A DNA stretch of 19,751 nt from an uncultured Bacteroidota bacterium (GTDB lineage Bacteria; Bacteroidota; Bacteroidia; Flavobacteriales; Flavobacteriaceae). A program made the translations under genes and the position numbers. The notes beneath the pieces are model-generated. The model was not told the DNA's origin, ran no database searches, and was given only the letters and a program-made list of their open reading frames with translations. This document shows positions 1-6,405 of the stretch, one piece after another. Position 1 is the first letter of the stretch. Each line of letters starts with the position of its first letter. The stretch lies in NCBI GenBank assembly GCA_903888655.1, contig CAISUR010000290.1, positions 1-19,751 on the forward strand. The letters are read 5' to 3'.

Positions 1-368
1 CCAAAACGTGTTCGCAATTGAATTGTGATGTGAAAGATTATACCGTGGCTCCTATTTTTATGAAAGGAAAAGAAAAAGGCGCTCACGAATGGATGATAGA
101 ATTTAAAAAACAACCCGAAGACATCAAACTATTTCAAAAGATATTGGACGAAATGTTACAAACCGTAAATTCTGATTATGAAGCCAAGCGCTATAACAAC
201 ATGACGTTAAATCCTTTAAAAATTAATGTAGCACGCGAAAACTTATTCTATGATTGGCTCAAAGAAAACGACAAATTGGGTGGGCAACACAAAATTCCAA
301 GATTATCAAACCAAAGAGATTATTTAGAGCAGTTGATTACTATGCAGGAGATGAAGATTAAAAGTTAA
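1..368 (+). CDS. GH3 auxin-responsive-promoter-like protein, 3' end only
   Basis: This is the C-terminal part of a protein whose start lies before the window; the frame is open to base 1, so the TTG at 18 is not a real start. About 120 residues are visible. The stretch HEWMIEF, then NSDYEAKRY and KLGGQHKIPRLS near the end, match what I recall of the C-terminal domain of bacterial GH3-family proteins. These are relatives of plant acyl-acid amido synthetases in the ANL adenylating superfamily. Bacteroidota commonly carry one copy, and its bacterial substrate is not known to me. The gene ends at a TAA and faces the lipoprotein gene on the other strand, with 57 bp between the stops and no clear terminator hairpin there. 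Confidence 0.8.
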   Translation, partial: KTCSQLNCDVKDYTVAPIFMKGKEKGAHEWMIEFKKQPEDIKLFQKILDEMLQTVNSDYEAKRYNNMTLNPLKINVARENLFYDWLKENDKLGGQHKIPRLSNQRDYLEQLITMQEMKIKS

Positions 369-425
369 AGTTTATCTTAATTCAATCTTACTTTTTAAGG
401 TATCCATTATCAGAAATTCAAGAAA

Positions 426-848
426 CTAATTATAAACTCTTAATGCATCTCCATTAACATCAACCCTATATTGTTTCAATGGATATTCTTTTCCAGGACA
501 TTGTCCGGTAAACAAACTATAACTAGCATTGTCACATGAACATTTAGCATTTCCTCCTGTAATGGTTAATACCGAACATGATGTAATATTTTGATTTGGG
601 CATGAACCATCAAATGCCGTATAACCGCTACCTGTATTAAAAATAATAACCCCTCTTAATGGACCATTTGTTGGATAGGCTTTTATACCTTGTCCTGAAA
701 AATTAAGTTGATCATAAGGTGGTAGGGTTTTATTGACATCCATAGAAAAACTATAGTTTGGCAAATACGGATTGTTATTATTAAACTTGTCTTTATTACA
801 ACCAAAAGTAAAGAGAGCGATTGAAAGCAGAAGAAGCAGTTTTTTCAT
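426..848 (-). CDS. Small lipoprotein with a degenerate Rieske-like domain
   Basis: The protein has 140 residues. A short lysine-plus-hydrophobic leader ends at Cys17 (sequence FTFGC), so it is probably a lipoprotein anchored in the outer or inner membrane. The mature part resembles a Rieske [2Fe-2S] fold: Cys83-Pro-Asn85 sits where Rieske proteins have C-x-H, and Cys103-Ser-Cys-Asp106 sits where they have C-P-C-H. A G-containing stretch and PLKQYRV (123-129) follow, like the usual PL-x-x-Y-x-V ending. Both cluster-binding histidines are therefore replaced, by Asn and Asp, and the usual cluster is unlikely to form; the remaining cysteines (83, 91, 103, 105, 117) could form disulfides. The function is unknown. 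It is a single gene, divergent from greA and convergent with the GH3-like gene. Confidence 0.7.
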   Translation of the reverse strand: MKKLLLLLSIALFTFGCNKDKFNNNNPYLPNYSFSMDVNKTLPPYDQLNFSGQGIKAYPTNGPLRGVIIFNTGSGYTAFDGSCPNQNITSCSVLTITGGNAKCSCDNASYSLFTGQCPGKEYPLKQYRVDVNGDALRVYN

Positions 849-958
849 TTTAAAAAAAATTATTAAAAGAGTAGTTCAAAAAAATTAAATTGGTTAACTT
901 TGTATATCATTTGAAACAAAAATAGGAATTTAATATACAAATTATATATCTTTGAAAA

Positions 959-988
959 AAGAAATCCCGTCTTGATGGGATTTTTTCT
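959..988 (+). terminator. Terminator-like hairpin in the greA upstream region
   Basis: A perfect 7-bp stem, AAATCCC (962-968) with GGGATTT (977-983), encloses an 8-nt loop. It can be extended by about three pairs (959-961 with 984-986, one of them a G-T wobble). A run of T follows at 981-986. The A-run on the left side means it could also act on the minus strand. No gene ends here: the lipoprotein and greA genes both point away. The element therefore sits in the leader of one or both genes. It lies just after a TATCTTTG motif (947-954) and downstream of a TAACTTTG motif (895-902); neither has a clear TTG at the usual distance. Confidence 0.6.
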
Positions 989-1095
989 ATTTTATGATAA
1001 CGATATAAAAGTAGTTTTAATATACTACGAACAAAATAATAACGTCTTTTTAACTACTTGAAGGCTTAAAAAGAACAAAATAAAGAAATGAAATT

Positions 1096-1572
1096 ATGAG
1101 CACTGTATCTTATTACACCGCAGAAGGATTAAAAAAATTAAAAGAAGAATTAGACCACTTAAAAAGTGTAATGCGTCCAAAAGCATCAGCAGATATAGCT
1201 GAAGCAAGAGATAAAGGGGATTTATCTGAAAATGCAGAATATGACGCTGCCAAAGAAGCGCAGGGAATGTTAGAAATGCGAATTGCTAAATTGGAAGAAG
1301 TATATTCAAATGCACGATTAATAGATGAGAGCACTTTGGATCTTTCGAAAGCTTTGGTTTTGTCAAATGTAAAAATCAAAAATCAGTCTAACGGGATGGA
1401 ATTAAAATATACTCTGGTTGCTGAAAGTGAAGCCGATTTAAAAACCGGAAAAATATCGGTAACATCTCCAATTGGTCGAGGATTGCTTGGGAAGTCTGTA
1501 GGAGAAATTGCAGAAATAACTGTGCCAAACGGAACCCTGAAATTTGAAATTTTAGAAATTACAAGAGATTAA
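1096..1572 (+). CDS. greA: Transcription elongation factor GreA
   Basis: GreA binds in the secondary channel of RNA polymerase and stimulates cleavage of the 3' end of backtracked RNA, which restarts stalled complexes. The 158 residues match the usual GreA length. An N-terminal coiled coil (about 8-75) carries the tip motif GDLSENAEYD at 41-50; Asp42 and Glu45 correspond to the acidic pair that holds the catalytic magnesium. A C-terminal FKBP-like domain (about 85-158) contains SPIGRGLLGK. The start is the ATG that opens MSTVSYYTAEGL, the normal GreA beginning. A HIT-family gene follows after 3 bp, so the two are very likely cotranscribed. The 247-bp region before it holds a terminator-like hairpin that may control expression. 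Confidence 0.97.
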   Translation: MSTVSYYTAEGLKKLKEELDHLKSVMRPKASADIAEARDKGDLSENAEYDAAKEAQGMLEMRIAKLEEVYSNARLIDESTLDLSKALVLSNVKIKNQSNGMELKYTLVAESEADLKTGKISVTSPIGRGLLGKSVGEIAEITVPNGTLKFEILEITRD

Positions 1573-1575
1573 TTT

Positions 1576-1965
1576 ATGTCAAGCATATTTACCAAAATAG
1601 TAAACGGAGAAATTCCATGTTATAAAATAGCTGAAGACGAAAATTTTTTGGCTTTTTTAGACGTAAATCCAAATGCAAAAGGACACACATTATGTATTCC
1701 AAAAAAGGAAATCAATAAGATTTTTGATATGGATGACGATTTGTATCTAGGACTAATGCAGTTCTCTAAAAAAATTGCAATTGCTCTTGAAAAAACAGTA
1801 CCCTGCAAAAGAGTTGGCATGGCAGTTATTGGTTTAGAAGTGCCTCATGCACATGTTCATTTGATTCCATTGAACGAAATGGATGAGATGCGTTTTCAAA
1901 ATAAAGTTTCTTTAAGTAAAGTAGAATTTGAAGATTTAGCCAAAGCAATTCAAAATAATTTATAA
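1576..1965 (+). CDS. HIT-family (histidine triad) nucleotide-binding protein
   Basis: The protein has 129 residues and the full histidine triad motif HAHVHL (His91, His93, His95), preceded by the typical N-terminal IFTKIVNGEIP and the KGHTLCIPK strand. This is the Hint/PKCI branch of the HIT superfamily. Its members hydrolyse nucleoside phosphoramidates such as AMP-lysine or AMP-linked compounds, with the middle His as nucleophile. It is a small cytosolic enzyme with no signal peptide. The gene sits 3 bp after greA and is followed by a strong hairpin terminator, so greA and this gene form a two-gene unit. The physiological substrate cannot be read from the sequence. Confidence 0.95.
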   Translation: MSSIFTKIVNGEIPCYKIAEDENFLAFLDVNPNAKGHTLCIPKKEINKIFDMDDDLYLGLMQFSKKIAIALEKTVPCKRVGMAVIGLEVPHAHVHLIPLNEMDEMRFQNKVSLSKVEFEDLAKAIQNNL

Positions 1966-1983
1966 AATAAAAAATTAAATAAG

Positions 1984-2026
1984 CTCCACAAATTTGCAGG
2001 TTCTTCGGTAAGTTTGTGGAGTTTTT
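1984..2026 (+). terminator. Rho-independent terminator after the greA-HIT unit
   Basis: The stem CTCCACAAA (1984-1992) pairs exactly with TTTGTGGAG (2013-2021). It extends inward by five more pairs, two of them G-T wobbles, to 1997/2008, leaving a 10-nt loop, and a T-run follows at 2022-2026. It ends only 12 bp before the ATG of the next gene. The 3' arm contains TAAGTTTG (2009-2016), which fits the Bacteroidota -7 motif TAnnTTTG, but no TTG lies at the usual distance upstream. Confidence 0.88.
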
Positions 2027-2038
2027 ATTGCTATAAAT

Positions 2039-2914
2039 ATGAAAAAAGCCTTTGTAATACTGGTGTTGTTTGCTCAAATTAGAACATTTTCACAAGAAAA
2101 AAGTTCACACAATTATTACTGGAGCAACGAAGAAAACTTGAAAGCTATGGTAGGGGTTGCCAATTGTTACGTTAGAGAAAATCCTTCAACAAAGGCTACC
2201 TTGTTGGATTCACTTCAAATAGGAAAGGAAGTAACTGTAGTAAAATCAACCGATATTAATTATGAGATCAATGGTGTGAATGTATCTTGGGTAGCAATTG
2301 AATATCAAAATAAATCAGGAATAATTTCTAAAGGGTATTTATGGAGAGGGTTTTTAGCTTTAGGTTATGTCAAAAAGAAAGAACTTACTTTTCTTACCAC
2401 AATAGATAAATTTGAAAATCGAAAATCAGATGGATTGGATGTGTTTTCCATTTCTGCTAAAGTTTTAAGTAATCAAAATGTGGTTTTAGGTCAAAAAACT
2501 TTTCAAAAGAGCCTTGGCGAAAGTGCCTATTTTCAGAACAATACAATTGGTGGTTTGGGATTAAAAAATGTATCCCATATTTATAGAATTAGCTTTGAAG
2601 GCGAAGCTTGCGGAATTCCGTCGTTATTCTATTATTTTGCTTGGAATGGAACTAAAATAATACAGTTACCTGGAAAATTTGGCGCAGCAGATGCAGATAT
2701 CTATTTTCACAACGAAGATTTCATTTTTCCCAAAGAAAAAGGGGGAAAACCCGACACCATTATAAAAAAATTTAAAGAAGGTGAAACACAGGATGAAGCA
2801 GCTAAACGTCCAACTTATGATGTTAAAGAATGGAAAGAAATTTACAAATGGAATGGTGAGAAAACAATTTTAATTGAGAAAACAAAGCCAAAAAAATATA
2901 AAATAAAATACTAA
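2039..2914 (+). CDS. Secreted protein with bacterial SH3-like domain
   Basis: The protein has 291 residues. An N-terminal signal peptide (about 1-19, MKKAFVILVLFAQIRTFSQ) indicates export to the periplasm or outer face. Residues about 38-115 resemble a bacterial SH3 domain: VANCYVRENPSTKATLLDSLQIGKEVTVV, then WVAIEY and GYLWRGFL. Such domains often bind peptidoglycan or other surface polymers. The C-terminal part (about 120-291) has no motif I recognise; it is rich in aromatic and lysine residues and ends in a basic tail (KPKKYKIKY). The gene begins 12 bp after the HIT terminator and ends 1 bp from the stop of the histidine kinase gene on the other strand. Function unknown beyond a likely envelope location. 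Confidence 0.75.
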   Translation: MKKAFVILVLFAQIRTFSQEKSSHNYYWSNEENLKAMVGVANCYVRENPSTKATLLDSLQIGKEVTVVKSTDINYEINGVNVSWVAIEYQNKSGIISKGYLWRGFLALGYVKKKELTFLTTIDKFENRKSDGLDVFSISAKVLSNQNVVLGQKTFQKSLGESAYFQNNTIGGLGLKNVSHIYRISFEGEACGIPSLFYYFAWNGTKIIQLPGKFGAADADIYFHNEDFIFPKEKGGKPDTIIKKFKEGETQDEAAKRPTYDVKEWKEIYKWNGEKTILIEKTKPKKYKIKY

Positions 2915-2915
2915 C

Positions 2916-4061
2916 TCATGTAGTCTTTTTATACAAAATCTGCATGGTAGTGCCTTTTCCAATTTCAGATTGTAGCACTTTAATTTTTCCTTTATGATAT
3001 TCTTCTACAATTCTTTTGGTTAGTGACAAACCTAATCCCCAACCTCTTTTTTTTGTGGTAAAACCAGGTTCAAAAACACGTCTGAATTGATTTTTTGGAA
3101 TTCCTTTTCCTGTATCTGAAATATTAATTTTAATATAGTGCCCATCGTTCTCAATGGCTAACTTTAATTTGCCGCGACCCTTCATAGCATCAATAGCATT
3201 TTTCATAAGATTTTCAATCGTCCAACTGTGAAGTTCAGGATTTAAAGAAATAATAATTGGCTCACTTGGAGCCAAAAAACTAAACTCTATTTGATTGGAA
3301 AAACGAGATTTTAGATAGTCAAAAGAGATTAAAGTTTCATTAATGATGTCTTTATTTTCTAATACTGGTTCTGATCCAATTTTTGAAAATCGTTCCGTTA
3401 TTATCTGTAATCTATTAATATCTTTTTCAATTTCAGAAATGGTGGTTGCATCTACATTATCGGCTTTCATAATTTCTAACCAGCCAATCAATGACGATAA
3501 GGGAGTTCCTATTTGATGTGCTGTTTCTTTTGCCATTCCTGCCCAAAGTTTGTTTTGGGTAGCCATCTTTGTACTTCTATAAAAGTTATATACTAATGCC
3601 CCAAAAAGTACGATAATCAACAATAAAGCTATTGGATAATATTTTAATTTATTGAGTAAAGAAGAGTTTCCATAATATAAATATTGAATTTTACCTGGTA
3701 CATATTCCATTTTTATGGCGTCATTTTCAGATTTTAATTTTTCAAGAAAAAATTTCAGTTTGATTGAGTCTTTTTTTATATCCTCATCGATATTAATATC
3801 ATTGATAATTTTATTATTCTCGGTAACAACAATAGGAATTCTAGCATTTTGAATTATTTTTAAGGGTAATGACGTATCTGCATTTAAATCAGAGTTGATT
3901 AAAGTAGTTTGCGCCTGTGCCCAAAGTTCCATTTTATGTCGCTCTTCATTCTTAAAAATCTGAAAAAAAGAATAGGTATTCAAAAGAATCAGAGAAACAA
4001 TAACAAATGAAGTAGTTATAATAATCCATCGGGTAATATTTCTTCTTTCAGAGTACTGCAT
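2916..4061 (-). CDS. Membrane sensor histidine kinase, orphan
   Basis: The protein has 381 residues. Two membrane segments (about 12-36 and 142-161) flank an extracytoplasmic sensor region of roughly 105 residues; no HAMP domain is evident. The kinase core is complete: H-box AKETAHQIGTPLSSL with phospho-acceptor His182, N-box ENLMKNAIDAM with Asn288, G1 box ISDTGKGIP with Asp316, an F-box-like FEPGFTTKKRG, and G2 box WGLGLSL (341-347). It should autophosphorylate and pass the phosphate to a response regulator, but no regulator gene lies beside it. It is transcribed away from the flavin-reductase-like gene and converges on the SH3-domain gene with one base between the stops. The signal it senses cannot be inferred. 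Confidence 0.95.
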   Translation of the reverse strand: MQYSERRNITRWIIITTSFVIVSLILLNTYSFFQIFKNEERHKMELWAQAQTTLINSDLNADTSLPLKIIQNARIPIVVTENNKIINDINIDEDIKKDSIKLKFFLEKLKSENDAIKMEYVPGKIQYLYYGNSSLLNKLKYYPIALLLIIVLFGALVYNFYRSTKMATQNKLWAGMAKETAHQIGTPLSSLIGWLEIMKADNVDATTISEIEKDINRLQIITERFSKIGSEPVLENKDIINETLISFDYLKSRFSNQIEFSFLAPSEPIIISLNPELHSWTIENLMKNAIDAMKGRGKLKLAIENDGHYIKINISDTGKGIPKNQFRRVFEPGFTTKKRGWGLGLSLTKRIVEEYHKGKIKVLQSEIGKGTTMQILYKKTT

Positions 4062-4119
4062 TGCTAAAATTTTTGTTTAAAAGTAAGGATTTTTTTCAAA
4101 TTGTTATTACTTTTTGAAA

Positions 4120-4148
4120 TTGCTATTGCCTTTGAATTCTTATCTTTG
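4120..4148 (+). promoter_or_regulatory. Bacteroidota-type promoter for the flavin-reductase-like gene
   Basis: TTG at 4120-4122 is followed after 18 bp by TATCTTTG at 4141-4148. This fits the TTG-N17-23-TAnnTTTG consensus for the main sigma factor in this phylum. Transcription would start near 4153-4156, about 10 nt before the ATG at 4165. The match also argues against the longer reading frame beginning at 4114. Confidence 0.7.
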
Positions 4149-4164
4149 CGCAAATTCAACTTCT

Positions 4165-5040
4165 ATGGTAACACTTGACCCAAAAGAACTATCACCAGCA
4201 AAATTGCAAGGCTATTTGCAAAGTGCTGTTGCGCCAAGACCTATTGCTTTTGCTAGTACAATTGATAAAAACGGGAAGCCCAATTTATCACCATTTAGTT
4301 TCTTTAATATTTTCAGTGCCAATCCACCAATTTTAGTTTTTTCACCGGCAAGAAGAGTTCGTGACAATTCAACAAAACACACCTTGATAAACTGTCAAGA
4401 TACTAAACAAGTGGTTATTAATGTAGTTAATTTTGAGATAGTTCAACAAATGTCCTTATCAAGTACTGAATATCCTACTGGAGTAAATGAATTTGAAAAA
4501 GCTGGACTAACGGCAATTCCGTCTGACATTGTAAAACCTTATAGAGTAGCTGAAAGTCCGGTTCAATTTGAATGTAAAGTCAACGAAATAATTGCTTTAG
4601 GAACCGAGGGAGGAGCAGGAAACATGATTATCTGCGAAGTTGTTAAAATTCACATCAATGAAGCTGTTTTAGATTCAAATGGAATCATTGATCCAATAAA
4701 AATTGATTTGGTTTCAAGACTGGGAGGGAATTGGTATTCTAGAGCTAATCAGGGTCTTTTTGAAGTAGAAAAACCATTGGCAACATTAGGAATTGGAGTG
4801 GATGCTATTCCGAGTTTTATTAAAGACAGCGCTATCTTTAATGGCAATGATTTAGGAAAATTAGGAAATGTAGAATCTTTGCCAACAAATGAAGAAATTA
4901 CTATATTTGTAAAACAAAATTTTGAAATAAAAGCTGTTTTAAGTGCTGATGATGATGAAAAAAAATACCATTTAGCAAAAGACTATTTAGATAATAATGA
5001 AGTACTAACCGCTTGGAAAGTGCTTTTAGCAAAACAATAA
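4165..5040 (+). CDS. Flavin reductase-like, FMN-binding split-barrel protein
   Basis: The predicted protein has 291 residues. Its N-terminal two thirds match the flavin reductase-like domain: SAVAPRPIAFASTIDKNGK near the start, then NLSPFSFFNIFSANPPILVFSP, a stretch used for FMN binding in this family, and later GGAGNMIICEVV. The C-terminal part (about 200-291) contains SRLGGNWYSRAN, probably the end of the flavin domain, plus a short helical extension. The likely role is an NAD(P)H:flavin oxidoreductase or FMN-binding protein in the cytosol; the substrate is unknown. The ATG at 4165 is preferred because the stretch from the upstream TTG at 4114 would be encoded by the promoter itself. The DUF3127 gene follows after 13 bp and is probably cotranscribed. 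Confidence 0.88.
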   Translation: MVTLDPKELSPAKLQGYLQSAVAPRPIAFASTIDKNGKPNLSPFSFFNIFSANPPILVFSPARRVRDNSTKHTLINCQDTKQVVINVVNFEIVQQMSLSSTEYPTGVNEFEKAGLTAIPSDIVKPYRVAESPVQFECKVNEIIALGTEGGAGNMIICEVVKIHINEAVLDSNGIIDPIKIDLVSRLGGNWYSRANQGLFEVEKPLATLGIGVDAIPSFIKDSAIFNGNDLGKLGNVESLPTNEEITIFVKQNFEIKAVLSADDDEKKYHLAKDYLDNNEVLTAWKVLLAKQ

Positions 5041-5053
5041 ATTTAGAATAATT

Positions 5054-5431
5054 ATGGAAGTTATAGGAAAAGTAAAAGTAGTTGGTGCAGAACAGCAGGT
5101 AAGCCCAACATTTCGAAAAAGAGAATTAGTGGTAACTACAGATGAGCAGTATCCACAAAGTATTATGATTGAATTTGTTCAAGATAAAAGCGATTTATTA
5201 AATACTGTTACTGTTGGTGAAAATGTAAAAGTTTCAATCAATTTAGGAGGAAGAGAATGGGTTAATCCACAAGGAGAAACAAAATATTTTAATTCTATAA
5301 AAGGTTGGAGAATTGAAAAACTGCAAACAGAAGCTCCGGTATCTCCACAAATGCCACCTGTTCCAGCAGCAGAAGCATTTGCTCCAGCGACTAATTTTAA
5401 AGAAGAAGAACACGACGATTTACCTTTTTAA
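5054..5431 (+). CDS. DUF3127 protein with SSB-like acidic C-terminal tip
   Basis: The protein has 125 residues. Residues 1-90 look like a compact all-beta domain (GKVKVVGAEQQVSPTF, then GENVKVSINLGGREW and YFNSIKGWRIEKL), consistent with DUF3127 and with an OB-like barrel. A Pro/Ala-rich linker (about 93-113) leads to an acidic tip, EEEHDDLPF (117-125). That layout, an OB-like barrel, a flexible linker and a D-D-x-P-F end, is the layout of bacterial single-stranded DNA-binding protein. In SSB the tip recruits repair and replication partners. A nucleic-acid role is therefore an inference; the family is formally uncharacterised as far as I know. The gene lies 13 bp after the flavin-reductase-like gene. 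Confidence 0.85.
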   Translation: MEVIGKVKVVGAEQQVSPTFRKRELVVTTDEQYPQSIMIEFVQDKSDLLNTVTVGENVKVSINLGGREWVNPQGETKYFNSIKGWRIEKLQTEAPVSPQMPPVPAAEAFAPATNFKEEEHDDLPF

Positions 5432-5453
5432 TTTACAAGTAAATAATAAATTT

Positions 5454-5583
5454 CAATAACCAAATTCCAAATAAATTCCAATTTTTAAAAATTCAATTTT
5501 CAAAACCTAATATATGTTTAGAACTATTGAATTTGAATTTTGAGATTTATTTGGGATTTGTCATTTATAATTTGGAATTTTCA
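5454..5583. repeat. A/T-rich imperfect inverted repeat between DUF3127 and aat genes
   Basis: The left arm (about 5454-5502) consists of repeats of the type CCAAATTCCAAATAAATTCC. Its reverse complement closely matches the right arm (about 5529-5565, containing GAGATTTATTTGGGATTTG), followed by a further TTTGGAATTT at 5572-5581. Between the arms lie about 26 bp. Transcribed, this could fold into a long imperfect stem. It lacks terminal T-runs in canonical form but may act as terminator or processing site for the preceding unit, and it forms most of the 155-bp space before the aat start. I recall similar TTTGGAATTT-type intergenic repeats in flavobacterial genomes; that is memory, not a search. 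Confidence 0.6.
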
Positions 5584-5586
5584 CCC

Positions 5587-6234
5587 ATGTATTTCCTAAC
5601 CAAAGAACTTTATTTTCCGCCTGTTGAAGAAGCTTCTCATGAAGGGATTTTGGCTTTCGGTGGCGATTTGTCAACCGAACGATTATTATTAGCATACAAG
5701 AGTGGCATATTTCCCTGGTTTAATGAAGATGAACCTATACTTTGGTGGGCACCGCCTGAAAGAATGGTTGTCAATCCTAATGATTATAAAATTTCTAAAA
5801 GTCTACGAAATATAATCAACAGAGACCTATTTGAAGTAACTATCAATAAAGATTTTGAAGCGGTAATCTCAAATTGCCAAACCGTAACCCGAAAAGGTCA
5901 AAACGGGACTTGGATAACTAATGATATTATTGAATCGTACACGAAATTAAACAAGCTTGGTAGTGCAATGTCTTTTGAAGTTTGGCAAAAAAATGAACTT
6001 GTTGGCGGATTGTATGGAGTAGATTTAGGAGATATTTTTTGTGGTGAAAGTATGTTTTCTAAAGTTCCAAATGCGAGTAAAGTAGCTTTTGTAAAACTTA
6101 TTGAGTTTTTAAAAACCAACAGCTACAAACTTTTAGATTGTCAAGTACACAATGATCATTTGGAACAATTAGGTGCTTTTGAAATTTCAAGAGATACGTT
6201 TATGATGATTTTACATTCTAACAAAAAAAGTTAA
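5587..6234 (+). CDS. aat: Leucyl/phenylalanyl-tRNA-protein transferase
   Basis: The enzyme transfers Leu or Phe from its aminoacyl-tRNA to the N-terminus of proteins starting with Arg or Lys, marking them for ClpS/ClpAP-type degradation (N-degron pathway). The 215 residues from the ATG at 5587 carry the family signature: FPPVEEA near the start, GGDLSTERLLLAYKSGIFPWF, WWAPPERMV, then GGLYGVDLGDIFCGESMFS and DCQVHNDHL. The length is near that of other Aat proteins. A longer frame from 5527 would add 20 residues encoded by the A/T repeat, so the 5587 ATG is the better start. It is a single gene, with no obvious partner gene such as clpS in the window. Confidence 0.95.
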   Translation: MYFLTKELYFPPVEEASHEGILAFGGDLSTERLLLAYKSGIFPWFNEDEPILWWAPPERMVVNPNDYKISKSLRNIINRDLFEVTINKDFEAVISNCQTVTRKGQNGTWITNDIIESYTKLNKLGSAMSFEVWQKNELVGGLYGVDLGDIFCGESMFSKVPNASKVAFVKLIEFLKTNSYKLLDCQVHNDHLEQLGAFEISRDTFMMILHSNKKS

Positions 6235-6350
6235 AAATCTAAAGTAAGTGGCTCTGGATACTGTTTTCTAATAAAAATATAACAATTTTTTTGAGAAAAT
6301 TACCCACAAAACTATTGAATAAACTTTCTTTAAAAGAACCTGTTAAAAAT

Positions 6351-6380
6351 TTCCATTTTCAATTGATACTTTTACCTTTG
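6351..6380 (+). promoter_or_regulatory. Possible promoter of the malic enzyme gene
   Basis: TACCTTTG at 6373-6380 fits the TAnnTTTG motif. TTC at 6351-6353, spaced 19 bp, may serve as a weak upstream element in place of TTG. The start of transcription would be near 6387, about 20 nt before the ATG at 6406. The rest of the 6235-6405 gap shows no hairpin or small gene. Confidence 0.45.
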
Positions 6381-6405
6381 TAAGTTATAAATCAAATTGA
6401 TCATA

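Noticed and set aside
426..848. Functional Rieske [2Fe-2S] protein
   Set aside because: Both histidine ligands are missing (Asn85, Asp106), so I call only a Rieske-like fold.
1113..1379. Open frame antisense to greA
   Set aside because: It lies wholly inside greA, with no recognisable motif; it is a by-product of greA codon use.
1826..2077. Minus-strand frame spanning the HIT gene end and the terminator
   Set aside because: It crosses a strong terminator and two clear plus-strand genes; no start context or family features.
4114..4164. Upstream in-frame TTG start that would add 17 residues to the flavin-reductase-like protein
   Set aside because: The added stretch overlaps the promoter motif TTG-N18-TATCTTTG, and family similarity begins at the ATG at 4165.
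5527..5586. Longer N-terminus for Aat beginning in the repeat
   Set aside because: The extra 20 residues come from the A/T inverted repeat, and Aat proteins begin near the MYFLTKELYFPP start at 5587.
6397..6405. TTG start three codons before the malic enzyme ATG
   Set aside because: It adds only M-I-I; the ATG at 6406 starts the normal family sequence.
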